Assembly (NCBI GenBank): GCA_032717465.1
Contig: CM064670.1
Span: 15,210,931 to 15,274,930 of the forward strand
Origin: Coenobita brevimanus
Taxonomy: Eukaryota > Arthropoda > Malacostraca > Decapoda > Coenobitidae
DNA: 64,000 nt
Reading direction: 5' to 3'
The notes under the pieces: model-generated
Told to the model about the DNA's origin: nothing
Database searches by the model: none
Seen by the model: the letters and a program-made list of their open reading frames with translations, nothing else
Part shown: positions 34,979 to 46,886 of the stretch, one piece after another
Numbering within the stretch: the stretch's first letter is position 1
Layout of the letters: every line of letters starts with the position of its first letter
Program-made: the position numbers and the translations under genes

Positions 34979-36510
34979 ATGGAGAAGAAGATGGAGATAA
35001 AGTAATTGAGAAGATGGAGGAAGGCTGGACATTTGCAAGGCTCATGGAGCACAACAACATGCCCTGGACCACGTTGCAGGATTTACGGAAGAACAAACAC
35101 TGCATCAAGATGTTCTTCCGGGGTCAACATGGTGAGACTGTGTGATGACATAAATGCAAGATGATGGCCAAGTCATGCTTTTGTGAACTCGAACAGGCCT
35201 GCCTAAAGTGGTTTGACAACAGCATGCCAGTGGCGTGACTGTGCATCCTATTGAGAAGGCTGGAGCCACCAAGTTTGCTGAGCAACTGGGGATTGCGGAT
35301 TTCAGGGCGTCTGAATATTGGCTGACTCATTTCAGATTTTTACATGGGCTGTCCAACAAGATCTGTGATGAAGCGTTGGATGCAGACACTGAAGAAGGAG
35401 ATGAGTTTTGCACCAAGCTTAAAAACATGATTGATGAAGAAGGGTTTTGTCTCAATCAGGTTTATAATGCTGATGAAACAAGTCTTCTCTTCAGGTCATT
35501 GCTGACTCATACCTTGGCTGAAGGGAAGGAGAAGTTGATAGTTGGTCGTAAGGTGAGCAAACTGCATCTTTATTTTGTGTTGTGCCAATGCGACAGGCTT
35601 CCGTCATCTGAGACCTGTTGTAGTGGAGCTTGCTAAACTGCCATGTTGTCCCTGGGGGTTAATGGATTGTCTCCCAGTGATTTATTTCCACTCACTGAAG
35701 GCTTGGTTGACAGACAAGATCTTCAAAGATTGGTTCTGCAGTCGTACTGTGAAGGAGATTATTTGTTATCAAATGGAGAGTCTTGACCTTGTTCATGACC
35801 AAGTGAAGGCTTTACTTCTCCATGATAACGTTCCTTCTCTTCCTTCTGAGACGGAGTTGGTTGGAGATGGAGGTCGTATTAGGGTTATGTTCTTGCCCCC
35901 TAATTTGACCTCAGTCTTGCAACCTTTGGACCAGGGTATTATCATGGCAACGAAGTGGCTGTACCAGAAGAGGTTTATGGAAGACTTGATGGTTGTGCTT
36001 GAGGATGATGAGGAGGCAGCCCAAGGCATGGACAGTTGGGGCGAAAAGGACCTTGGCCAACCTCAAGCGGTATTCTCTCAAGTTTGCAGTCTACAGCTGG
36101 GTGCGGGCTTGGAGGAACTCTGCACTCATGCTTGAGCATGGTTGGAACAAGCTCCTCAGCAGTGAAGAGGCCATTGCCGACTTTACGGGCTTCGAAGCAC
36201 AGGACTTCATTCAGCATATGGAAGGACAGGAGAACTGGTAACTGAGAACACAATCCACGATTGGCTGGAAGTGGACGAGGGAGACCCTGGGTACCAGACT
36301 CTGTCCACCAGGGAAATTGTGTAGTCTGTGACTGCACGGGGCACAAGGCCTGAAGTGGAGGAGGAAGAGGATGATGATGATGATGATGAAGTGGCAGAAA
36401 TCCCGAGGTTTCAGCAGGTTCGTGACACAGTGGACATCCTACATGACTACTGCGAGCATCCTAATTGGCGATCCATCTTTGCTGATGCCATGGCCACTTA
36501 CCTGTGACAG
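34979..36510 (+). pseudogene. Tigger/pogo-type DDE transposase pseudogene
   Basis: Frames in order: N-terminal HTH remains (EEGWTFARLMEHNNMPWTTL), CENP-B-like HTH (ATKFAEQLGIADFRASEYWL), catalytic YNADETSLLFRSL (first Asp), a central part (LPVIYFHSLKAW, IFKDWFCSRTVKEII), ALLLHDNVPSLPSE (second Asp; neighbouring residues changed from the usual DNAPAHP), FLPPNLTSVLQPLDQGII (third Asp), KRTLANLKRYSLKFAVYSW, and a C-terminal acidic tail (EVEEEEDDDDDDEV). It parallels the element at 39472-41363 over its length but is more diverged and has several frameshifts. It lies inside the mariner element. Confidence 0.85.
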
Positions 36511-37389
36511 GGCTGAGATAATGTAATAAAGCTGCAGTTGAGAAGGATCCCCAGGCAGTCCTCCATCACGTCCATTTTCTGCCCTGTGACGCTGACCACT
36601 CTGTTGCCACAGCCCTCGATTTCCTGGCATTGTCCTCTGTCACCCCAGCCATCAGCCTCCTCTTACTGGTCTCTTGTCACTCCAGCCCTCTACTTCCTTA
36701 CATTGTTATTTACCCCAGCCAGACACCATCTTGGCCACTTCTTCATCACAGCCAGGCACCATGGTCATGAGACCACCACCTGAGGTCTCCCGCCAGTTAG
36801 AGGCCTCACTGGATGTCCAGCTGACTCCTTTTGCCCCTCCATCTCCACTATCTGCTCCAGCACCCTTGGCATAGGTCAAGCCTGAGGTGTTGGAGGTGGA
36901 ATAATCATAGAGGGAGACATTTGCCACTAGACCATGTGGGATTATGTGTACTGGATTGTATAGTACAGTACAGTATTGCATTGCACGGTGTACAGCTCTA
37001 CCCTCCATCAGTGCCAACAGTTGATGAGTACGGTACATAAAATAGTACACTATGTATAGTATGGTATCATTACTGTACTGTATTGGTTTTATGTGCTTAG
37101 TTTTTACCTTTTACTCATGGTAAGGTTTGTAGGATAGAAGGTTGAGATGGACAGAATCACAATATCTGGCTCAAAGCCGAATGTTGCAGTGGATGTGCAA
37201 TATCTGGCATTTAACTTTAACCGGTGAAGGGCTTGGCTGAATTACAATGGGTAATTAAGTGTTTATGGTACTCCCCAACATTTCAGGTGTGACATTGCTC
37301 TCAGTCATGTTTTGCAGCTCATTGTAAATGATCATGTTTTAGTGTCCAGTACAATTTCGTGTGTTTTGAAAATGATTCTTTAAAGGTAC

Positions 37390-38430
37390 AATGAGTTTGC
37401 ATCAAATTTTGTGTCAGACTTGGTAAAATAGCCTCAGAAACACACCAGACGCTTAAGTAAGCTTTTGGAACATAGCAATTGAAAAAATGCAGTGCTTCAA
37501 GTGGTTTTCATAATTCACAGTCGGCAGATCGTCTGTTGACAACGATCCACATTCAGGACATAAAACAACATCAGTGATCAGTGAAAAGATGGTGAAAATG
37601 TGTGAACTAACTCGAGCTGATTGTTGTCAAAGCATTCAAAACATTGCAAGTGTCATCAGCATTTAATTTGATTCATGTCACAGCATTTATATCAGAAATT
37701 TGAACATGCACAGAGCAGCAGCAAAATTTGTGCCGTGTGTGCTCACGGCAGACCAAAACATCACCACTCGGAAATCTGCCAGGAATTGAAAAATCAGGCC
37801 AAAAATTATGCAGAAAAAAAAAAAATTACTGATGACAGTCCATGGGTTTTCAGGTACAACCCAGAAACAAAGCACCAGTCTTCGCAGTGGAAGAGTCCAC
37901 ATTCACGACGACAAGGAATCATGCCAGTTGAAGAGCAATGTCAAGAAAATGCTGATTGTCTTCTTGACTGGCAGGATGGTGTTCACAGGGAATTTGTTCC
38001 ACAGAAACAGACCGTTAACCAGTATATTTATCTTGACATTTTGAGGAATTTAAAGGAGGATGTGAAGTGAAAACAGCCTGAACTTTGGCTCTCAGGAGAC
38101 TGGTTGCTGCATCATGACATTACACTCTTACATGGAGGTCTACATATTCAGAAGATTATCTCTGCTAGCAACATGTCAGAACTCCACCATCCCCTGTGTT
38201 CTCCAGATATGGACCCCTGTGACTTTTTTTTGCTTGTTTCCAAAAATGAAAATGGCCATGAAAGGCTGGTATTTTGAGAGCGTGGAGGACATTCAGGTCA
38301 AATTGTAGAGGGTATTGGACACCATCATGAAAGAAGAGTTAAAGAAGTGTGTCCAGAAGTTGCAGCAGCACTGGAATCGGTGTACAGTTGTGGGAGGGGG
38401 GTACTTCAAAGCTGACTGTATGGGCTAGGA
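37390..38430 (+). pseudogene. mariner transposase pseudogene
   Basis: The sense strand shows the D,D34D-type order in shifting frames: SSVDNDPHSGH (HTH region), DDSPWVFRYNPETKHQSSQW (first Asp block, GDESW in the family), KSNVKKMLIVFL, QTVNQYIYLDILRNLKED, WLLHHD (second Asp), SPDMDPCDFF (third Asp), KMKMAMKGWYFESVEDIQ and a WxRC-type end (WNRCTVV). The start is near 37390 (ATGAGTTTGCATCAAATT). At least three frame changes and several stops rule out function. The family call rests on the HHD and SPD-PCDFF boxes. Confidence 0.87.
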
Positions 38431-38469
38431 TGTACGGTAAGTCCAGGAAGTTTTTAATAGCACCATGTA

Positions 38470-39126
38470 CACGGTGTGAGAGACAGAATTCTGTGCTTGT
38501 TCATGTAACATCTTGATTACAGCTTTATGTTTCTTTTGGCTGTCAACTCATTAATGTTTTGAGCACAGGGTTTTTTGTAGCTGATTAAAATATCTTGCTG
38601 TAGCCTGCTGATATTTATGTGATACCAGGCAGAAGGTTTAGCCATTTCAGTGGGACGACATACTTTTTATTATCTCAGCCGACAGAGTTGGAGGTTATAT
38701 ATTCAGCCATGTCTGTGTGTCAGTCTATGTACTGTACAAGATATCCCAAAAGTTATCGGATTTGAGTTAAATATAGTGGATAGGTGGGCAGTAGGTCAAG
38801 AAAGAGTTTATTAGATTTTGAGGTGGATCTGGATCTGGATGCTGGAAACCATAGATTTTATTGATATTGGCAGAGGTATGCAATCTCTGAAATTGTTTAA
38901 CTGGGCAAACTAAGACCATAGAAGTAATTGACTGTGCGACGAGAAAAGTATTTGTCTGTCAGGAAAGAAGAATTACAGCAGTAAATCATAAATTTTTATT
39001 GGCGTTGGTGGAGGTTTGTGCTCTGAGAGTGTTTTGGTTTTATTTTTACTATTTCCTGACAGTTTGTTTTAGTTTAGGAGACTTTTTGAGCTAGAGGGAT
39101 TCAAAATACCTGTTATTAATCTACTT
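38470..39126. other. Intron 3, unannotated part
   Basis: No recognised feature between the mariner and Tigger elements. Confidence 0.4.
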
Positions 39127-42100
39127 CAGTAATCCCTCTAATATCTGAACGCCCAATATCCGAACATCCCCAATAACCGGACATAATCGTCCCGGGATCC
39201 AATATTCCCAAAATGGTCTGAAAACCGCAAAAAATTCGGGGGGGGGATTCCCGCCCGTAATATGAACTTGGCGCGCGCGGCACTGGACAGCTTTGTTGTG
39301 GCACGTCATTCCTCCGACGTCCGATAGAGCGCCCCTGCATCCTCCCCATTTTCTGCCTGTATGCGAGTGCACGCTCGTCGTCATGGCTGCCCACATGCTC
39401 GCTTTTGTGGTGGTTCCTTACCTGCTGCAGGCACTCCTGCTGCTCTCGTGCCGCTTATTAGTGTGTGTGATGATGGCCTCGCCGCCTGAAAAGAGGAAGA
39501 GAGTGGTGTTGACTCTGGAGAAGAAACGGGAGATATTGGAGAAAGTATATGCGGGGTGATCTTCTTCCCGCATCCTCCGTGAGTTCAACCTGGCCTGATC
39601 TACTTTGTTCGATATCAAGAGATCCCGAGACAAACTCATGCAGTACACGGCTGACTTCTCTTCGAGAAGCAAACGCAACATGGAGAGGAAGGTGATGTTT
39701 ACTCCCAAGTTTGCTGAAGTCGACCGTTCCACATTGATTTGGTATCGACAGCAACGTGCTACTGGTGTGATGGTACGTGGAACGGAGCTGAAGGCTGCTG
39801 CTGAGAAGTTCGCCAGGCTTCACGATGCCCTAGACTTCAAGGCATCCGAGGGTTGGCTCTTCACGTTCAAGTTACGGCATGGCCTTACCAACCGTAAAGC
39901 TCATGGCGAAGCTTTGGACGCTAACGAGGATGGAGTTGACGAGTTTCAGCACAAGGTGAAGGGCTTGATCGACAGGGAGGGCCTCACTCTCGGTCAGGTC
40001 TACAATGCTGACGAAACTGGTTTATTCTATCGCTCTTTGCCAACGAACACTCTAGCCGAGGAGACGGAGAAGCTTGTACCTGGCCGCAAGCTCTCCAAGC
40101 AACAGATATCTGCTTTGTGTTGTGCCAATGCTAACAGCATGCACCGGCTTAAGCCCGTTATTGTTGGCCGTGCAAAGCAGCCTCGGTGTCTTCATGGGGT
40201 GATGGTTGTCCTTCCTGTCGTCTGGTACCATTCTTTGAAGGGATGGTTTACAGCCCAGATCTTCAAAGACTGGTTCCACCATCACTTCGTCAAGGAGGTC
40301 ATACATTACCAGACGAAGACACTGGGAATCCCGCGCGACCAGGTAAAGGCCCTCCTTCTCCTCGACAATGCACCTGCCCACCCGTGCGACAAGGACTTGG
40401 TGGCTGAGAATGGCCGGATTAGGTGCATGTTTCTGCCACCTAATATGACTGCTCTCATCCAATCAATGGACCAAGGAGTGATCGTGGCAACAAAGCGCCT
40501 ATACCGAAGGAAGTTCCTGGACGAGGTGATGGTTATTCTCGAGGACGAGGACGAGCGCAGGGAGGGACGGGACACGCGAGGCCAGCGGACTTTGGAAAAC
40601 CTTCGCCGCTACGACATCAAGTCTGCAATCTACAACTGGGCCATTGCATGGAAGGAAGTCCCTGTCAAGACTCTAGAAAATGGTTGGTCTCGTCTGCTTC
40701 TCGGAACGGATGTGGAGTACGATTTCCTAGGTTTTGACGTGGATGACTTCCATGCACGTCTACGTACGCATTGCGACGATGTTGATGTGGACGATGTGCG
40801 TGAGTGGTTGGATGATGACAAGGGCGATCCTGGGTATCAGACATTGTCTGATATCGAGATCGCATCTTCAGTTGCAGGTTAGGTGTCAGTACCTCAGCTT
40901 GAAGATTCCGACGAGGACGGCGACGATGATGCGGACTCCTCTCAGCATGACACTACTCCAGCCATCCCCAAGCTGAGCTACTCCGGGAACACCTAGAGTT
41001 CATTCTCAACTACCTGGAACACCTGGACTGTGACAGGGAGATGGGGCCCTTGGGATTTGTGGAGGAAGTGTGTGCTTTCAGGCAGCGCATCATCAATTTT
41101 CAGAATCGTCGTTCCTTGCGTCAATCAACCATTGACAGTTTTTTCAGGTCTGTGACCCCCGCTGTGCCCAGCCCTGGCTCCACTCCGTTGCCTCCCCAAG
41201 ACAGGCCCTCATGCTCCGAGCCAACCCAGCACATCAGCCACGATGGAGTCACTGCTCAACGTGAGTTTGCGTCTATCTTCAGAGTTGTCTACAGTGGGTA
41301 CGCCATCACCATGACCCAGCGACGCACCCCTATGTCACCTGCCAGTGATACTCTCAGACTCTGACAGTGATTGAACAGCAAGAACTTCTCCACTAGACCA
41401 CACGGGAATTTACAGTGTTGTGCATTGAAAAAAACAGTGCGTTGTGTTAAGGATTTACAGCTGTGAGTGAAAAGACAATTTTTGAACTAAATTTAACGTA
41501 AATAGACTTGTTTGTTTTTGCTTTAGAAAATGGTTAGAAGAGTGGGAAAAGTTAAAGTGCAGAGTGCAACACTTAGTAAGTTACAATGGACCATAAGTTA
41601 GACAAGAATGCGCACTGTGAAGAGAACGGACTTCTGAGTGCGATTGAGTAAGTTCAGTGCAAGACTTCATGAACAGTGTACTGCAAGTGCTTCAGGAAAT
41701 CCTTCTTACTGTCAGAGTCCGAGAGGAGGTGATAATTCATCGAGATGGCCATGGACTTGCTGTAAGTAGGCAGAATGTTTCATACTGTACTTTTTTCCAT
41801 ACTATACTTACCTCAAACACCTCTTTTCACTCTTTAATGTCCTTTATTGGTGTGAATAGGGTGTTAGGAGCTATGCATGTGCAGTAGGAAGGTGTTTTTC
41901 TGAGTTAGGCTAGGTTAGGGTCCATAAGTACCAGTCCAGGAGCCAGGGACTTGTAAGTAACTAGAATGTTGAATGTTGTATGAACCTACCTCAGAACCCT
42001 CATTTTATGCTTCTTTTGCATTTATTTCAGTCTTTTATGTGCCTTATTGGTGTGAGTTGGGTCTTAAATAGGTGCTATGCATGTCCAGAGGGAGTTATAT

Positions 42101-42222
42101 AGGTGTTTCTCTGAGTTAGGGTCCATACGTACAAGTCCATAAACTGGGGCCCAATATCCGGACAGGACCACTATCTGGACCTGCCTGTGGCTCTATTACG
42201 TTGGATATTGGAGGGATTACTG
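39127..42222 (+). mobile_element. Tigger/pogo-type element with both termini
   Basis: Left end CAGTAATCCCTCTAATATCT and inverted right end CAGTAATCCCTCCAATATCC; subterminal CCAATATCCG words recur at both ends. The element is about 3.1 kb with the transposase in the left two thirds and a non-coding right part. Both outer flanks read TT rather than the expected TA. It lies sense in intron 3. Confidence 0.88.
39472..41363 (+). pseudogene. Tigger/pogo transposase, near-intact, with three stops and one frameshift
   Basis: It starts MMASPPEKRKRVVLTLEKKR (39472). The N-terminal HTH is crossed by two in-frame TGA codons (39557, 39596), both followed by TCT. A 425-residue open frame follows from 39608: CENP-B-like HTH (AAAEKFARLHDALDFKASEG), DDE_1 catalytic core with VYNADETGLFY, ALLLLDNAPAHP and MDQGVIVATKRLYRRKF, and an acidic end. 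A TAG at 40880 and a frameshift near 40985 precede the C-terminal part LEFILNYLEHLDCD and RQSTIDSFF, a PCNA-binding (PIP) box. The enzyme would cut and paste its own element. The catalytic triad is present, so the copy is recently dead. Confidence 0.92.
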
Positions 42223-42995
42223 TTAGTTTTCCTAAGCAGAGTAGAATTGTCTGGTGATAGCAAGAATAAAATTAAAAATGTGTCATGGTAGTGAATGTGT
42301 TAGGTGCAGAAGTTCTCTTATTTCCAGCCTCTAGCACACTGGCCATTTGATATTCCAGCCCAAATACTCTGAACTTTGGTTCTTTGTATGTTGTTGGTAT
42401 AACACAGTCTCAGCCACTTGAATCTGAAGTAGTTTTTAATTTATTTTTACAAAATCCAGATGATTGTATTTAATGTAGTAAAAGTATCTGTAAGTGTGAA
42501 TGGGATAAGAAAGGCCATAGCTGACCATTTCAGTTAGAAAAGTCACTCCTGAACAGAAAAAAATAACTCAGAGATTGTAAGAGTAAATTAGAAGCTATAT
42601 CATCAGGCTGAAGGGGTTAACCATGTCACTCCAGTGGTACCGTACAGTACATGTATTGTGCCCCAGTGCACCTTATTTAACGAATATTGTTCATTATAGC
42701 CGTTGAAAGTTCTGTAGGCTTTGTGACTTCTGTTAAATCTGATGTCCGCTATATCGGGTTCATTATGGCGCGGGTTTGCTGTGCAGTATTTAAAATTTTA
42801 TTGGTGCTTCTTTCAGATGATTTATTTAGCTTGGGTGAGACTTTTTCAATTGGATGAATTAGGTACAGTCATGACCCGATTTATAATTGAGTTGCATCAA
42901 GTGAGAACCAATGGCATACCAGTAAATCATAAATTGATGTGGATTTAATGTTGGTTCAGTGGGTATACGTTGGAGATCAAGAGCCAGGTAATCTA

Positions 42996-43027
<32 letters not shown>

Positions 43028-44197
43028 TCTTCCACCCACTTGAAGATTGCTGTAGGTCGTTCTGAGTCATCCCACCTGAGGCTGGGGGACAGCTGGAGGG
43101 TCTGGATGATTACTCCAGGTTGTCAGGAGGAGGTGATTAGTGATAGGGATTTATTTTTATTTTATTTTTTTTATTTTAATTTTTAAAAATGTTTCTGACT
43201 CTAGGCATAGGCTTCACAGTCCGTTACCATGGCCTAGTAGTCCTCCTATGTCCATACACTTCCACATGTCACTGACATGGTGAGGCTGTGGGAGAGCATA
43301 GCAGTGTGGCAGGTGGGGAGTAATGTGAAGAGGTGGCAGGAGAGTGATGCTGTGTTTTCCAAGTCACAAGTTTCAGTGTTTTGCACGCAAAATGTTTTCT
43401 CTCCACTTGATACAGTTTTGGACACTGTCCCACTCATCACGGACTTACACTTATTTTGCATTAGGGATGGTGTTTATATGCACATGTAAACATGGGACGG
43501 CCATTTTGGCTCAAACATATGACTGTTGGCATGCACAGGCAGCAAGCATTTGCACGGTTTCATTGTGTGATGGCTCCAGAAAGTATTGGTGCACTGTGGG
43601 TCTGATGCCATCCAGAATGATTCGACCAAGTGGCAGTGACAGCCCATTAATACAGCACCTGTATATATTATAACATTTACGGCCATTCCCTACTCATAAT
43701 GATGGACACAAATGGTATCTGATGTAGCAGATTTCTATTGTCTGGGATGCCTGTGTGTGGGAGGACAGAACCGCAATTCCCAGCATTCTTTGTTTTTTGT
43801 GTCATAATATTTAACGTATATTCTGCAGCGATACTTTCTGGAGCGAAAGCATGGCCATCACAAAAATCGTATAAGCGATTTTTTCCATCATTAGCCCGAA
43901 ACTGGGTATAAGTTTTCATAGATCATTATAACGATCAGTTGCATACCAGACAGTTGAATACAGGGTTGTGACTATATGGGCTTTATTAAACTCTTCCTTT
44001 CTGGGGTTTTCATTTAATTTGAATATAGTAATCCGGTAGCAGCAAAAATAAATCTAAATGACTTAACTCTTGTTTAAGGGGTTGAACTGAGAGACAGAGA
44101 TATTTTGCTGTTAACCCATGGCTTTCGCAGTTACCTTTTTTTATCCCACCCTGTGGTGTGCAAAAAACAAAGAAAAAAAAAGATTTTGTTTTTAGTT
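42223..44197. other. Intron 3, mostly unannotated
   Basis: It contains an A25 run (43003-43027) and a truncated SINE C (43145-43270). The stretch 43480-43590 shares words (GGCTCAAA-ACATATGACTGTTGG) with 45480-45545, suggesting one more undefined repeat. Otherwise nothing recognised. Confidence 0.4.
43145..43270 (-). mobile_element. SINE family C, 5'-truncated copy
   Basis: A T-rich tail on the plus strand, then TGACTCTAGGCATAGGCTTC and GGCCTAGTAGTCCTCCTATG blocks shared with 48712-48790. The tRNA-like head is missing. Confidence 0.7.
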
Positions 44198-44450
44198 TTT
44201 GTTTATTATAAACTTGAAGATAAACATCCAGGGCAGCATCTGGTGAAAGAAAAAATTTCTCTCTCTCTTTCTCTGTCTTTGCATAAGGCTATGCATAAGT
44301 TTACATACAGGAGTAATGAATAAAAAATATATGTAAATATATTTTTGTTTTTATTCATTATAAACTTGAAGATAAACATCCAGGGCATCATCCGGTGAAA
44401 AGAAAAAAAATCTCCTTCCATCTTTGTGTAGCGCCATGCATAAGTTTGCG
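44198..44450. repeat. Diverged tandem duplication, about 152-bp unit
   Basis: ATAAACTTGAAGATAAACAT with CCAGGGCA-CATC-GGTGAAA occurs at about 44207 and 44359, each followed by CATGCATAAGTTT-C or close. Slightly beyond (44485-44545) CCTGAGCTGTGGCTCG is also doubled. Confidence 0.75.
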
Positions 44451-44667
44451 TAGGGGTGGAGAAGTTAGCGGTGATGCACAGCCAGCACAGCCTGAGCTGT
44501 GGCTCGCAGCGTTTCACTACCTAGCCTGAGCTGTGGCTCGAAATCCACGGGTCAATAAGAGAAATCTGATGCTGGGAATTTTTCAGTATAGCAAGTAGTA
44601 ATATTGTAGCAGATGTTCTTTGCTACATTTCTATGTAAGTTCTTTTATTTATTTATTTTTTTTTTTG

Positions 44668-44686
44668 TATATATATATATATACAA

Positions 44687-44731
<45 letters not shown>
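44668..44731. repeat. (TA)n microsatellite
   Basis: TA repeat interrupted once by CAAGTATA. Confidence 0.9.
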
Positions 44732-44734
<3 letters not shown>

Positions 44735-44949
44735 CAGTTCAGTCCAGCTTCACTACAATCGATTTAAGTCAGATGGCAATTGATCATATAACAGTTGGCT
44801 GTGAAGTGTTGCCATTATAACAGATTCATTGGGAATATGTTTTTGCTCGAGTCACCCGACCTAAAAAGTCTGAAAACAAATATGCAATTCACCTAGAGTG
44901 GTTTCTTGGCCAGTCTGTCATCACCTTGGGTTCCTCCCAAGAAGAGGGG

Positions 44950-45245
44950 AGTGGGAGCTGAAATCATGGAAGTAGCTACATACATAATACAAATTAGACA
45001 GGCTGGCACTATCAGCTTGCATATTTATACAGACACTTTATTACTTTTCACAAAAGAAGCTAGAGACACTAAGATTATGTACATGTTGAATGTGTGAGTG
45101 AGATATGTTGATGACAATAAGTAGAGCTGAAAGCATGTGACTAGCTGTGTTTGGTATTTAACACAAAAGAGACAGGCTGATGTTGCCATCTTGCATGTTT
45201 ATGTAAACATTTTATTATTTTCCAAAGAAGGAGTTATTTGGAACT
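44950..45245. repeat. Diverged tandem duplication, about 169-bp unit
   Basis: AGCTGAAATCATGGAAGTAGCT at 44956 and AGCTGAAAGCATGTGACTAGCT at 45125 start two units that also share GACAGGCTG, TTGCATATTTAT/TTGCATGTTTAT and CTTTATTA/TTTTATTA. Confidence 0.6.
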
Positions 45246-45727
45246 TAGAACATTTTGTTACTGTAAGTGTTAGTCATGTACTTGCACTGCAATGTTATGA
45301 TAGCAATGGTGGTTTGATGGTTATGCACATTGATGAAGGTGATGTAGCCTAACACGATGCACGAAAAAGGAGACACTATCACTTCAGTGAGACACTGACA
45401 GAATGGGCAAGTGGTATGGTAGACTTCAAAAGGGTGACAGGCAGAAGGGATTGTGTGCAGTTGACTCAAATTGGGTTCTGTGCATGTAAACATTGGGCAC
45501 TCCTCTTGGCTCAAAGACATGACTGTTGGATTGTGTGTCACCTTGTGGACGCTGGAGGGATCGCTCAAGATTGTATAAGTGAAGATTCACGATCGATAAG
45601 TACAGAAGGAGTGTAACTTCCTATTGATTGCATAACTGAATGATTGCAAAGTGATCATTTGTATAGTGAGGCTGGAATGTACAGTATTTATGAACATCAG
45701 TAAACTATTTTTTGGTGGTAGGTGGGG

Positions 45728-46213
45728 GTGCTTACCATCCACTCACTCAATGTAGTGCTGCTTTGGGTGTCTGCCCTTTTCCCTATTCCTTCCTTCCTCT
45801 TCTGTCTTTCTTTCCTCCATTCTTTTCTCTTCCTTCTGTCTACAGATGACTTTACACTCCCTCTTCTGTCTTTCTTTCCTTCATTCTTTCCTCCCCTCAT
45901 TCTGCCTATGGTGACTCTACACTGAGTGACAAGCCAAATGGTTTCCTGTGCACCAGGAAACCATTTACTATGCTGGGTGGTAACCATATGACCAAATTAT
46001 GGCAGTTGGTGGTTTAGTGGGTAATTAAGGCACTCCAGTCGGATTGAGCCGGTGTAGGTTTATATCCAGGGGGTAGTTGGGGTTTATTGCTTGTGTAATA
46101 CCACTCAGGGATGAGTGAGGCTGGTCACTCTCATCTTAAATGTCAAGACCAACTTACCTAGCCCTGGGCTCCTACACCCCTCATGGGGGGACACAGGATT
46201 GGATGATGGATGG
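45728..46213 (+). mobile_element. SINE family A, full-length-like copy
   Basis: Reverse-complement match to 34058-34562: a pyrimidine-rich 5' half (CTTTCTTTCCTTCATTCTTT), the shared GTGACTCTACACTGAGTGAC, box A GGTGGTTTAGTGGG, GTTTATATCC, TGGTCACTCTCATCTTAAAT, and a tail of GGAT repeats. Confidence 0.8.
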
Positions 46214-46702
46214 ATGGAGTAAATTAGTTTTAATCAGAAGTTGTTCTTACTGTATGGTGCTCTTATTGTGAGGATGTTTGTTAACTCCTCCTTTACCGCC
46301 GCCCCCCCCCCCCAATGTAAAGCAGTTCCATCCCCACACCAAGTCCCTACTGGCCCCCCAGGCCCTATGAGGGGTAGTGTTATAATTATTGCAACACCCA
46401 GACAATTTGCTCAGTCTTATTTTCATGTCAGCAAACAGATAAACCCAACAAAATTTTGTTTCTGTAAAGAAAATAATAGTAAAATACATTACTATATGAT
46501 TTTGCATATTTGCTAAATTGGGTTTATCCAGATAACTGAAGAACATATCAGCTTGAAAATAAAATTGTGCACTGAATAATGCTCTATTTATTTACCTTGT
46601 AAGTGGTGTGGAGTTTGTGCAAAAAGTACCTGCCCCTGTTTGGTTCATAATGACGAGAACTGCATTAGTACGCTCCCAGATGGATGAGAAGAGGCAGATC
46701 TG

Positions 46703-46704
<2 letters not shown>

Positions 46705-46750
<46 letters not shown>
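46705..46750. repeat. (GT)n microsatellite
   Basis: About 23 GT units. Confidence 0.95.
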
Positions 46751-46752
<2 letters not shown>

Positions 46753-46886
46753 TAATGAAATGTAAGAGTAAAATGAAAGAAATGTACTAGAGAATGAAGA
46801 GGGAGAAAAAGAATGAAATAAAAGAAATGAAGATGGACATGAGAATAAAGTGGGAGAAAAATGAGGGGTGGGGTGTGTGAGTGCTA

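Larger units (their letters stand above)
33594..38467 (+). mobile_element. mariner element split by later insertions
   Basis: The left end CGAGGTGTTGTCAAAAAGTT and the inverted right end CATGGTGCTATTAAAAACTT, each continuing CCTGGAC, match at 21 of 27 positions, and both are flanked by TA. The transposase frame is at 37390-38430, but about 3.5 kb of foreign DNA (Tigger-like pseudogene and a SINE A copy) separates it from the left end. The left break is near 33,725 and the right near 37,220; I could not place them exactly. Confidence 0.75.
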
